A stretch of 64,000 nucleotides of DNA from Corylus avellana (Eukaryota > Streptophyta > Magnoliopsida > Fagales > Betulaceae): contig NC_081542.1 of NCBI RefSeq assembly GCF_901000735.1, forward strand, positions 37,940,571 to 38,004,570. The letters are read 5' to 3'. Each line of letters begins with the position of its first letter. Position 1 is the stretch's first letter. Positions 12,645-23,500 of this stretch are shown piece by piece. A program made the translations under genes and the position numbers. Below the pieces are notes generated by a model. It was not told the DNA's origin and ran no database searches. It saw only the letters and a program-made list of their open reading frames with translations.

Positions 12645-12968
12645 AGGGAAAAAATGCTACAATGGTCCTGAGTAATGGACTTTTATCTAATCGCTCTCCA
12701 AAGTTCAAAAGTTATCAATTTATTCTTCAAGGTTAAAACGGTTAGATCTTTTTGTCCACCTTTCGTTAAATTTTTAATGGTACTGGCCCAATCTAGAAGA
12801 TGACACTAGTTAAATTTTTATTGGATACGACGCAATACCAACAGAAGGTAGAAAAGGAATCTATTTGATAGCGGTTCTAACCTTGTGAAATAAATTGATA
12901 ATTTTTAAACCTTAAAAGACAATTTGATAAAGGTTCATTCATGAATAAACAAATAGAGTATTTCTCCC
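12645..12968. mobile_element. Mutator-like MITE, imperfect 9-bp target duplication
   Basis: Inverted termini GGGAAAAAATGC and GGGAGAAATACTC extend about 100 bp inward with clear similarity, including the TATCAATTTATT stretch. The flanks are TTTCAATTA and TCTCAATTT, a 9-bp duplication with two mismatches. It is 324 bp and non-coding. It shares its terminal motif with the elements at 8614 and 19849. The mirror copy is at 27658-27982. Confidence 0.65.
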
Positions 12969-13186
12969 TCTCAATTTTTATTGAGGATATTAACAATTAA
13001 TTTTTTTGCTGAGAGATTGCAAATGTGAAGGGACACTATTCATGAATATTTCTTGACACCTTTGAATGGGACAATGGTTACCTCATTCGGAATGGGCTCA
13101 CTTTTGTGGATTTTAAGGACAATTTGAAAAGATACCTCAAGAACTATTGGTTCAAGAATTTCTTCCTAAAATAAGCTATATGTTTC

Positions 13187-13291
13187 GGACCGTGATACAG
13201 CGCACGCCAGCTAAAATTTTTTTTTTTCTTTTTAATTAGAAAAAAAAATAAAAAAAAATACACTGGCGTGCGTGCTGTTTTACTTCACCCG
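13187..13291. mobile_element. Small MITE present only in the left arm, 8-bp target duplication
   Basis: A 105-bp insertion flanked by TATGTTTC at 13179-13186 and 13292-13299. The right arm (near 27429-27440) has one TATGTTTC and no insert, which gives a clean empty site. The ends form an inverted repeat with CAGCGCACGCCAG on one side and CTGGCGTGCGTGCTG on the other, around a T/A-rich centre. An 8-bp duplication suggests a hAT-type element. Confidence 0.75.
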
Positions 13292-13709
13292 TATGTTTCT
13301 CCTTAAATAAGATGTAACTCTCACAAAGTGAAATAAATAAAGAGAGAAAAAAATCGTCATTCTCTAGCCTAGCTAATTAGAGATTTCTTTCTTTCATATG
13401 TTCTAATTTTGTAAGCTTTCTCTAATTTAATCTATAAAATTTTCATGTGTCTCTTAAGCGTGTGTGAAACACATACTTCTTTTAATAGCAAAAAAATAGT
13501 TGGGAGAAATTCTATTAAAAATGCATGTACTCATCACATGCAGTTAAAAGAAGCATGTATATATTTCTCACATGCTAAGGCAGACATGACAATTTTGACT
13601 CTTGGGAAAACCTAATTACGACCATTTTTATAATAAATGCAACCATTACTTACAATTGTCTTTAAAAACTCTTTTTATTTAAGAAACAATAAAAATCCAA
13701 CTTTTAGCT

Positions 13710-15393
13710 TCTAGCCGAACGTTTGATGGAGGACTACCGAACGTTAGACCTTAACCCTAGTGCAAATGTTCAAGACTAGACCACACCTAAACGTTAGATC
13801 CATAACCCTAGAACCGTTAGGTAAAAATACACCGAATGTTCGAGCATAATACCGAACGTTCGATGACAATTTGAAAATCAATTTTAACCAATTCTCTACG
13901 TTGTCCAGCATGCAACCCACCCCACGCCTATAAATACCACCCCACTTCTGCCCTTTAGCCTCCACTCATCACTCTCACACCCCCCTCAACCCTAAACATA
14001 GAAAGAGAAGTGATTTATTGAGAAAAAAAAGGAGGAGATTTGAAGTGAGTTGTCATCTTCAAAGGTAAACTCCTCTAAGCCAAGTTTTGCTTTTATATTA
14101 TGATGTGATTTTTCCTGTTTGTTATAAATACCATAATGAGTTATGAAATTATCCTTCTTAAAGAGCAAAGGTTTTCAAATGTTTTAAACACTATTTCTTT
14201 TCCTATGTTTTTGCTAATGTTTTTAGTATCACTCTTGTTGTTATAATTGTGGTTTTAAATTATTACTATTTATGTCCCTTAGTCAAAGTCTTCTGTTGTA
14301 GTCTCTCTTCGGAGATGATAAGATCCTTGAGTATTATTCCAAGAAGAATAAGACTGGGAGGCAAACCATAGAGTCAATTACCAGTCAATTGATTTCATTG
14401 AAGCGTTACAAAAAAGGCATGATAACCTTGCCCTGTAGATGGCAAAAACTGAGGCAAGCAAATCAAGGGCTGACCTTACTTTGTAGATGGCACAAGCAGC
14501 GGTAAGCAAAGTAAGGACATAGATAAATGGTACAAGATGTTATGAAAATGACAAAGATGAGCATGAGCATGCATGACATAATGATTTATGAGAATGATGA
14601 TCTATTTTATGAGGGATTTTGCTAGGCGTAATAGTATGCATATGTGACGGGATATGTAACCAAGCATATGGATATTGTTACGAATGGTTTTGCATATAAT
14701 GATTTACATTTTGGTTTTATGCTAGATGTAATAATATGCACATATGGTGGGAGATGTAACTGAGCATATATATAATGTTACAGCTAGAATGCACAAGATG
14801 ACTTTCATATATGTTTTATTACCTAGTTGTACTTGTAGCATGTGTTCGTCCGTAAAATCGAATACACAACTATGGGTATAGCTAAGCTATATAATATATA
14901 AGTACGTATGATTTAGACGGGCTTGTATGTGTATGTTCTGAGTGGAAGATTTGAGCTTACATGTATATTCACAACTAGATAGTATGTTTTCAAATCACTC
15001 CCAAGATTATGGTGTTTACTTTATCGGCTATGGCTATGTAGACATTATTGTAAACTTGTGTAGTTGTGAGAGGTTGGCTCAATGGAAAAGTTAGTAGTTT
15101 TTATACTTACAGAGACTGTGGACTCATACATCGGTTGTGTGCTTGCGACTTGCTTCGTGAACACGTAGATGATGTTGTTGATACAGGTATAGGAACAGTT
15201 GATGGAGATCTTGTAGCCATGTATTTGGGCTACTATGATGACAGAGGTCATGATGTGCTAAATGTCTTTTGGTCAAACTAATTATTAGTCCCCTTTTTGT
15301 ATAGACATTACTTGTACATGTCTAAACAATTAATATTTTGTTTATGGCTTGTGTCGCCAGTGACACTTTTATATGTCAATTTTATTCACCTAT
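13710..15393 (+). mobile_element. Probable LTR-like region with CGAACGTTCG repeats and TATA box
   Basis: Bases 13715-13870 hold several copies of CCGAACGTTCGA-like palindromic motifs. Then come a TATA box (CTATAAATAC, 13928-13937), a CT/CA-rich leader and non-coding sequence with internal tandem repeats. One is a ~56-bp unit around 14420-14520 (GTAGATGGCA-type). The other is a ~95-bp unit at about 14630-14815 (GTAATAGTATGCA and GTAATAATATGCA). No retroelement protein is visible. Upstream repeats, a promoter and a long leader suggest an LTR or a LARD-type element, cut by the gap at 15394. Mirror copy: 25319-27010. Confidence 0.45.
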
Positions 15394-15493
15394 NNNNNNN
15401 NNNNNNNNNNNNNNNNNNNNNNNNNNNNNNNNNNNNNNNNNNNNNNNNNNNNNNNNNNNNNNNNNNNNNNNNNNNNNNNNNNNNNNNNNNNNN
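15394..15493. other. Assembly gap (100 N)
   Basis: Exactly 100 N at the inner end of the left arm. Sequence after the gap does not continue the inverted homology. Confidence 0.99.
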
Positions 15494-17330
15494 CAAGGTA
15501 TTGTCTACAAGCTGTGTAAAGACTCCACTTATTAATATATGAAGTCCATTTTCAATCTAGATGCTCTGGTGATGCTATGATGTTTAACTTACATTTTGTA
15601 AAAATGTGTTTGTGGTTTCAAAAAGGAAAAAAGAAAAAAGAAAAGCTAGTTTCCAAAGCTCTCTTGAATAAAAGTAGTAATACCACGTGGAATATGAGAA
15701 TATTCCATCCATCAACCTCGATATAAATTGGTTGGGTCATTACATTTACCATTAGATTAGCGTCCGCTCACCTAGTAATCCTTCACTCCCCTCACAAGCC
15801 ATAGTTGTTGTTGTGGGATTGATCGGAATTTAGGGTTTTGGAACATAAGGTTGGCATCTATGACCATTTAGGATTTTTTTAACCAAGTGAACAACTTTCA
15901 AAGAGTTTTTCAAAAGAAATACCACTTCGGGAGTAGTCGGCCACCAAAAAATTCTTCTATAGAAGAAAAATATTATAACATGTTTAAGTACTCACAAAAC
16001 TTTTGTAAACTCAAAGCAAAGCTTATAATCTCATGAGTGTTGGGTGAGAGTCGAGCACAAGTCAAGCAAAAATTGAGTAAAGGTCGAGCAAGGGTTTAGC
16101 AGGTCTTCATAGAGTGAAAGTTTGAACCACATTGTGAATATGACTCAACTCTAACTCAACTACTATCAATTACAACCCAAAATACCTATGTTTTGACACT
16201 AAAATTTGCAAACCAAAATTGATTGTCAACCAACATCGGTCAACCAATAGTCCTAGGTGTTGATGCGATTCAAATCTTGTGCACCAATTGGTTCATATGA
16301 GGATAATATCTAATAATTGACATCCACTAGTTTAACAGAAACGTCTGTTATGAAGAGTGATGCTATACTTCACACCTATTTTATTATACTCACTTAACAT
16401 TGGTGACTTTGCATGAACAGAATGAAAGTAATTTTTTTTTTTTTTTGGTAAGTGGCCATTCATCCAATGCCACATTAGTCGCTGCGAAGCGGGCATAATA
16501 ACATGAATAGATTTATTTATTTATTTTTTCATTCAAATTGGCAGGCTCTACCAATTGTAGCTATTCTAGCTATAGGTGGTATTTTGTTGCAAGCAGCATA
16601 GAAGAGACTTAGACGGTAAGAACTATATGCGTTCCCTCAAGTTCAATTGAGCCATAGCTTGACCCAGTTCCAATAGAATATCAGTAGAATCAAGACTAAC
16701 ACTAATCAATCTAATATGCAGAATCCATTGTGAAATTGGAACCCACACCCTAATGAGTGTAGCTTTTGAAAATTTCGTTAAGGCAATTAAACCACTATCA
16801 TGAGTGATGCGAATGGCCATGATACTAAGAACGCCGGCGTGCATGATTGTTCACGGACGCCAAACTTTTTTTTTTTTTTTAATAATTATAATAATAAAAT
16901 ATTATATTTTATTATTTTAAAATATCAAATCACCCCGGCGTGCATCACGCCGAGCTTGATGTTTAACATCACCCGTAGATGCGAATAATAGATTTATTCT
17001 TTTGTAAATCAACAGCTATAGCAATATATATATATATATATATATATATACATGAGCATACCTCCAAAAAAAAATTGACTTGAATAATTAAGAATCCGTT
17101 TTGTAGCTTCCCATAATCATCTTCTCCTCCAAAAGATCACCAAAAATCTGCCAAACAAGTTACTTGATTTACCAAAAAAGACAAAAATATCCTAATTACA
17201 AAGTACCAAAATCTGATTCATGCCGAGTTTTTCGGTACATTAAGGACATCAATGTCCTTATTCCTAGAACCCAAAGCTTTTCCTTTTCAAAAAGGACACA
17301 TCCTTCTCTTCCTTCGGTGTCCAGCTAGCC
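15494..17330. other. Upstream region of the RABA1 gene, no firm gene
   Basis: AT-rich sequence with a poly(T) tract near 16437, a TA microsatellite (about 17024-17050) and an inverted-repeat patch at about 16830-16960. That patch has CCGGCGTGCAT at both ends around a T/A-rich core and resembles the MITE at 13187. A 73-residue open frame on the minus strand (16623-16844) has mixed, protein-like composition, but I do not recognise it and it has no supporting context. Confidence 0.5.
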
Positions 17331-17507
17331 CAGCAGACATCGGCCGTTCTCATTTCTCACCCACAAAACCAAAAAGGTGTAAAACGAAAAAAAAAAGAAG
17401 ACACGCAACAAATTTTTAGAGAGAGAAAGTAGAGAGAGAGAGATACAAAGCACGCAGATCTCTCTCTGCTTGTCTGAAGCGAAAGTAGTGTTGTTTGGAT
17501 TGGAGGA

Positions 17508-20500
17508 ATGGCTGGGTACAGAGCTGAGGACGACTATGATTACCTCTTCAAGGTGGTGCTGATCGGGGACTCCGGCGTGGGCAAGTCCAACTTGCTCTCC
17601 AGGTTCACTCGAAACGAGTTCAGCCTGGAATCCAAGTCCACCATCGGCGTTGAGTTCGCTACCCGGAGCTTGAATGTGGACGGCAAGGTTATCAAGGCCC
17701 AGATTTGGGACACCGCTGGCCAAGAAAGGTGTGATAATGGTTTTTATGATCTGGGTCTTTCTTATTTTTTTGGAGCTTTTGTTTGTCTGTTTGTTTGCTT
17801 GCTGAGAAAACTGAGGCGAAAGAAAGGAAAATCTCATGCCAAAACTGAAAATAACTATATCAAGGTTGGTTGAGTAAAGTAACGGATTTAGTTTCATTCA
17901 TTATAGCTGAGATATGGTGGGTTAATTGGGATACAGAGACGGTTTTGCTTTTATTAGATCTCAGGGGATTCAAATAATTGAGTAAATTAAACTTAAGTAG
18001 TTCTTTGGTGGGGGATTTAATGTTGAAAATTTGACAAGCAGATTGATTTTGTTTTCCTAATAGTCACGCAGCATGGCGGATCAAACTTAGATTTATCGTT
18101 TGCAATAGTGGATCCTGATATTCTGCACCTATTTTGTATCAGAAACCTGAGAATGAATTCGAAATGAAGTGAAATGTTCGAGCTTGTAATGGGTTGGTTT
18201 GACTTTGCTTCCTATTGAAGTGGATTTTCTCTTTTATGCAGAAAAAAATAGGCTACTCTTTTCGAAATGATTGCACTCTTCAGACTGTGGTTTTCAATAT
18301 TGTAATAAATGATATGTAGTCTGTTAGAACAGTTTTCAACACGGTGGATGCGCTTTCTTCGGGGTCTTCAATACATCGTCGTGCACTCCAAATCACTACA
18401 AAAAAGGCAATATTGTCAAGGGGGTCCCCGGGGAACCGGGGACACTCCGATGCCAAAGTCAGAAAATTCTTAAGAGAAATATGGTGCTTCAGCGCACAAT
18501 AATTCAATACGCTCAATCATATGTGTGATTATATTTCAGGATTCAAGATGTTTTAGTACCTTGTGTAGGGGCCTATTTATAGGCTTGGGCTGTAGAAGTA
18601 GACTTGGACTGGATCTTCTTATTTGAATTAGTTTGAGAGTCCAGAGTTGAGATAGAACTCAACAGCTATCATGTAAAGATAAACCTTCAACAGATGTAGA
18701 GATAATCTTGAGTAGTCATCTTGTAGAGATAAGTAGGACGTCTTTATTCAAATATTATCCTAATTGGAATATAAGACTATTAAGTAATTAAATAGTCTTT
18801 GCTATTTAATTAATATCTTCATGGGCCTATCTTTGGCCATTGGGCCCAGAATTTGGTGGGCTTGTAGTGTGAATTTATTCCCAACATAGTCTATAATCTA
18901 TTGAGATAGTCATGCAGAAAAAAAAAATACAGTATTATAATATCTTTTCTCTTGCTTCACAATCTTTTTTGTTTTTGTTTTCTTGCCTGTTTGTTTTGTT
19001 CAATTTGCCTTATGTTGTATATTGTTAGTAGTGTACATTGACTTTACTCGTCTTGTGTCTATTGATGTTACCTGTTATTTATTATGAACTTCTTTGTTTT
19101 CTTCTAGCCATATCAACTCTAAGCCTGGTGGTTGGTAGTTAATCATCTTAAAAACAATCAGGCAAGAAAACAAAAACAAAAAAGATTGTGAAGCAAGAGA
19201 AAAGATATTATAATACTGTAATTTTTTTTTTCTTCCTGACTATCTCAATAGATTATAGACTACATGTCATTCATCTTATGAATGCTTGTTTTGTAGACAT
19301 GATCCTGATTTGCTATTTATATAAAATAAGAGATGATGGCTACGCTTATAGTATCTTAAAAATCTTCATGCATTTCAATGATTTTTTGTTAACATGTATC
19401 AGTGGAGTTTACTCCTGAAATACTCTATATCAAGTTCACACTGATTTTTGCTCCGCTCTCTCTCCCTCTCTCTCTCTCTCTCTCTTGCTAGAGGCACACA
19501 CACATAAACATGTGTGTGTGCCTGCAGCCTCTTATGGTTGATGATTTTGATTAGTTTAGTTGCTTCATATCCATTAGTTTGGACTAAATCCTTTTTTTAC
19601 TCTCGATTACTGTATCACACTATGTGTGGCCTTCTTAAACTGTATTAATACTTTTAATCTCATAACCTCTCATGACGTTTGCATGCATCACTGCTTTGTG
19701 GTCCTTAAATTTTGTTTAGGGATACAAGAATGAATGCATATCTTTTTCTTTTCCAGTGGAAAGTTGAATCTCCCATGTATTAACCCTCTCCTAGTGTTGG
19801 AAATGTACTTGATCAGATTAATTGTATCTTTTTGAAGCATTTCTTTTGAAGAAAAATGAAAAATTAGTCCATGTGGTTGCACAGAATTGCAATAAGCTTC
19901 CTAGGGTTTAAAAAGTGATTTAGAACTTCTCGTAGTAAGCATAAATGTCAAATAATTCCTTACGTTGATTTGCTGTTTAAAATCCTGACGGAAGTCGTTA
20001 GTATGCCACGTCATGCCCAATTAGAATTTTACACATCTCTTTTAATAAAAAATAAAAAAATAAAAAAGATGTGTCAAATATAAAAATAAAAGGACATGCT
20101 TTCTTTTTCTTTTTATATTTTTTGTTAGAGAAGATGTGTCAAATTCTGATTGGGATAACATGTCATACTGTTGATTTCCGTCAAGATTTTAAACGGCAAG
20201 TCAACATAGGGAGATATTTGTTATTTATGTGTACCACGGGAAATTTTATATAGCTTTTTAAATCTTAGGGAGCTATTGCAAATTAGTGCAACCATATGGG
20301 CTGATTTTGCATTTTTCCCTTTCTTTTATATAAAAAGCTATTTATGTGGCATTCAGCTTTGTATTTTAAGTTTTACCTCTTGTGAACCTAGCATTTTTAA
20401 CAGTAGCTGCTTAGTTTAATCTCCATCTCTTTTTATTTTATTTTATTTTATATTCTGCTAAGCTATCTGATTTAATGTAATGTGAGCGTTACCTTGCCCT

Positions 20501-23500
20501 TGGTATTATTTTGTGTCTAGCATGTTTGAGTGAGATGCACTGCAATGCAACTTCAGTGTTATGTGTGATATCTTCTTAAATAAGTCACCAATACGAAGTG
20601 CACATGCAATGAATGTGTGAAAGTGAAACACATTAGTAAAGAGGTTGTGGCAGTTTTTTTTAGTGGTAATAACATCTGATAGTAGGGTTGTACAAGGGTA
20701 AAGCTTGTAATACATATTTGGTTTTATTTATAGAGTGGTGGTGACGGCAACATCACTTATCGGGGTTGTACTTGTGTAGTGATGGCTCATATATGGAGAG
20801 GTGGTGATCCGTGGATGGCAATCTAAGGCAGGATTCTTTCTCTTTTGAAATTCCATAAGTTGGTTAAAATTATTAGAATTAGCGTTATGTACCTTCCTTA
20901 TATGTGTAAATATGAAGGGTTTTGTTACGATCCTAAGGGTTAAGGGTTTAATCAAATTAGTATCCAATAGTCCTAAGGCTTTTGGATTAATGGTTAGACC
21001 CTTAATAATTGGTATCAAAGCAAGCACTACATCACGGGTTTGAGTTACGGAGAAGGAGACCTATGAGCTAGATTAAGATGTCTTGATATTATATACGGGC
21101 ATAGTGTTAAGTTATTGAATACTAATAGGTGAGTGGAACTGCCTAAAAGAGAAAGGGCTATTATTGGGTCAATGCCGATAGATTGGTCCGCTATAGGCGT
21201 TAGATTCGGAAATGTGGTGGAATGTTACGATCTTAAGGGTCTTAGAGCTTTTCGATCAATAGTTAGACACTTAATAGGTTTCTTTTGCATATATGCACCA
21301 TTGGAAAGAAAGTTGAGCCAGCTTCAATTCTCCCTCTTTATAGAAGTATATGTTACATTTTTTTTATGCACATGCAGTTTTTATTTTTATTTTTATTTTT
21401 ATAAATAAAGATGGTGGTATCCATGATCTTGAAAAGCTACATCAATTATAGTTGTTTAAAAATGAAATATTGGTGTTCTTATATTCTGTTTCAACAGAGT
21501 GATATTTTGGATAAAAATGTTATTTTTGCCTTTCGTCTGGTATACCATTGTTGGCAGTGATTGTGATAAATATTGGTCTTATGAAACTTGTCGTTGTTGA
21601 CATTAACTTGTAGATAATTACCTATCTATGAATTTCTTATCAATTCTTGTGAATCCCTTAAAAAGTAATAGAAAATCATTGTACCTGATAAAACAAGAAA
21701 ATGTATTCTATTACATGAGTGATTGTTGGAGTCAACTCAAACCTTTTTCCCTTGATTTAAAATATACTTTTAAGTCTTAGTGGATCTTTTAGGATCATGA
21801 TAGTGATTTTAATTAAGCTAAAGTTCAAGCAAAATTACACCACCACCACCACCATGCACATCTTTAACTCCTCCATTGTCACTACTAGTCTTTCATTGTA
21901 GAGTTCTCTACATGTACTTTATTCACAAACAACATCAGTAAGCGAAGCATTTTACGTACTATTTTTGTGGCTTTCATTTAACTGTCATGTTTGCTCTTGA
22001 ATCAACACAAATTCATTCACTGAGAGGGGCTAGTTGGATATCTAGTCATTGAGGATTGTTTAGAATTGATTCTTGATTTACTTAAATCTACTATCATTTA
22101 TAGCTATATGAACAGTTAGTTCTGCTGTTCTTCAAATCAGGCTTAAGTTGGCATTTTTTCTCCTATCTTTTTGATCGCTTATGGCTTCTGGACTTAATTT
22201 TTTTGTAGCTTGTTGGTATCAGGCCTATTTGTTGTTGAAACATAGGTAAGTATCACCTGCGTATAATTAATTATCTGAGTTGAGACAGTGGCAGAGTGAT
22301 GTAGTTAATGTATTAGAGTGGCAGAGTGATGCTTCTCAATTATATAATTTCAGGACTTTCCCATATTTTAGTACTTATTTGGCAGAGTGATAAATCACCA
22401 CTTATCATAAAGCCTAAGTTGATAAAAAGGATAAATTTAATCATTTAATTAATATTCTAGCATTCTCCCTTATGTATGAGCGCAAAATCCCAACATTCCT
22501 AAAAGCCTAAGTTGATAAAAAGGATAAATTTAATTATTTAATTAATATTCTAGCATTCTCCCTCATGTATGGGCCCAAACTCCCAACATTCCTTCTCATG
22601 TGTGATATTTAATTGAAATGAGATGTGAATGACGGAGACAAGGTTCGAACTCAGGACCTTTACTCTAATATCATATTAAATCACTATTTGTCTTAAAAGT
22701 TTAAATTGATAGAAAAAAGTAAATTTAATTATTTAGTTAATATTCTAACATGTAAATCCTCTCACAATTTAATTAGTTAGCTGACACAACTGTCTATTGC
22801 GACATATTGTTACCAGGGATCCATTTATGTTTCTGCCAGTGCCATCACATTGACGCAGTTGTGTCAAGACCTCTAGAGATAGTTAACAGAGCTTCTCCAA
22901 TTTGTCAAAAGAATTGACTGCGATGGAAACATGGTGAAATAAATCGAGTCAATTTCTTTATGGAATTGAATATGGTTGGTTATATCTAAGTTCAAAATGT
23001 AACTCTAGGAAGTGTGTCATGGAAATTAGGTCCCTAGAGCTGTTATCAGGATGATAGGGGAAGCTTTAGTTGATGATGATATGCTGGATGAGTAACTTCT
23101 CCAGTTAATTGGATATATAACAATTATATTCTTGTTTACAACATTGTTATTTGGATATAAGTAATGTTATTTAGTAGACTGTTATACGACTGTCATATAA
23201 TTTGATGGTGCAATAGTGAAAATTAGCCCTTGGATTAGTATTTATAAAAAAGAAAAAAATTAAAGGCTGGTTTCACTGCCACATCACTCCAATTGTATGA
23301 CAATTGTGTATAGTAGTCTACTAAATAGCATTACTCTTTGGATATTCCTTTGTTTTATCTGGATTTTGAGGTTTCTATGCATATTGCCTTTTGTATGCCC
23401 TATCCTTTCCATTGTCTGACCTTGCTTGTTGAGTTTTAGGTACCGGGCCATAACCAGTGCTTACTACAGAGGGGCTGTTGGTGCACTGCTTGTGTACGAT

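Larger units (their letters stand above)
622..15393. repeat. Left arm of ~15-kb inverted duplication
   Basis: The reverse complement of this whole segment is found at 25319-40319. Paired coordinates sum to about 40941 at the outer end, 40624 at the WRKY gene and 40712 at the inner end; the drift reflects indels. The arm begins and ends exactly at 100-N gaps. Apart from WRKY it is intergenic: AT-rich DNA with MITEs, microsatellites and retroposon scraps, listed separately. Stretches without their own entry (622-3860, 4000-5500, 6350-7390, 8975-9740) show no coding signal. Bases 943-958 carry a sequence matching the CAGTGGCGGAGCC end common in plant DNA transposons. About 1610-2030 looks like an eroded MITE. 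Confidence 0.95.

Noticed and set aside
13744..13965. 73-residue minus-strand frame in the left arm
   Set aside because: It overlaps the CGAACGTTCG array and TATA region of a repeat and has no domain.
17325..17897. 190-residue minus-strand frame over RABA1 exon 1
   Set aside because: Antisense shadow of the conserved GTPase exon; the tail is low-complexity Ser/Phe.
18280..18516. 78-residue minus-strand frame
   Set aside because: It lies in the solo LTR (R/U5 region) and is not a gene.
21010..21021. tRNA gene suggested by TGGTATCAAAGC and by GGTTCGAA words near 22640
   Set aside because: No cloverleaf can be drawn. These words fit retroelement primer sites and internal sequence.
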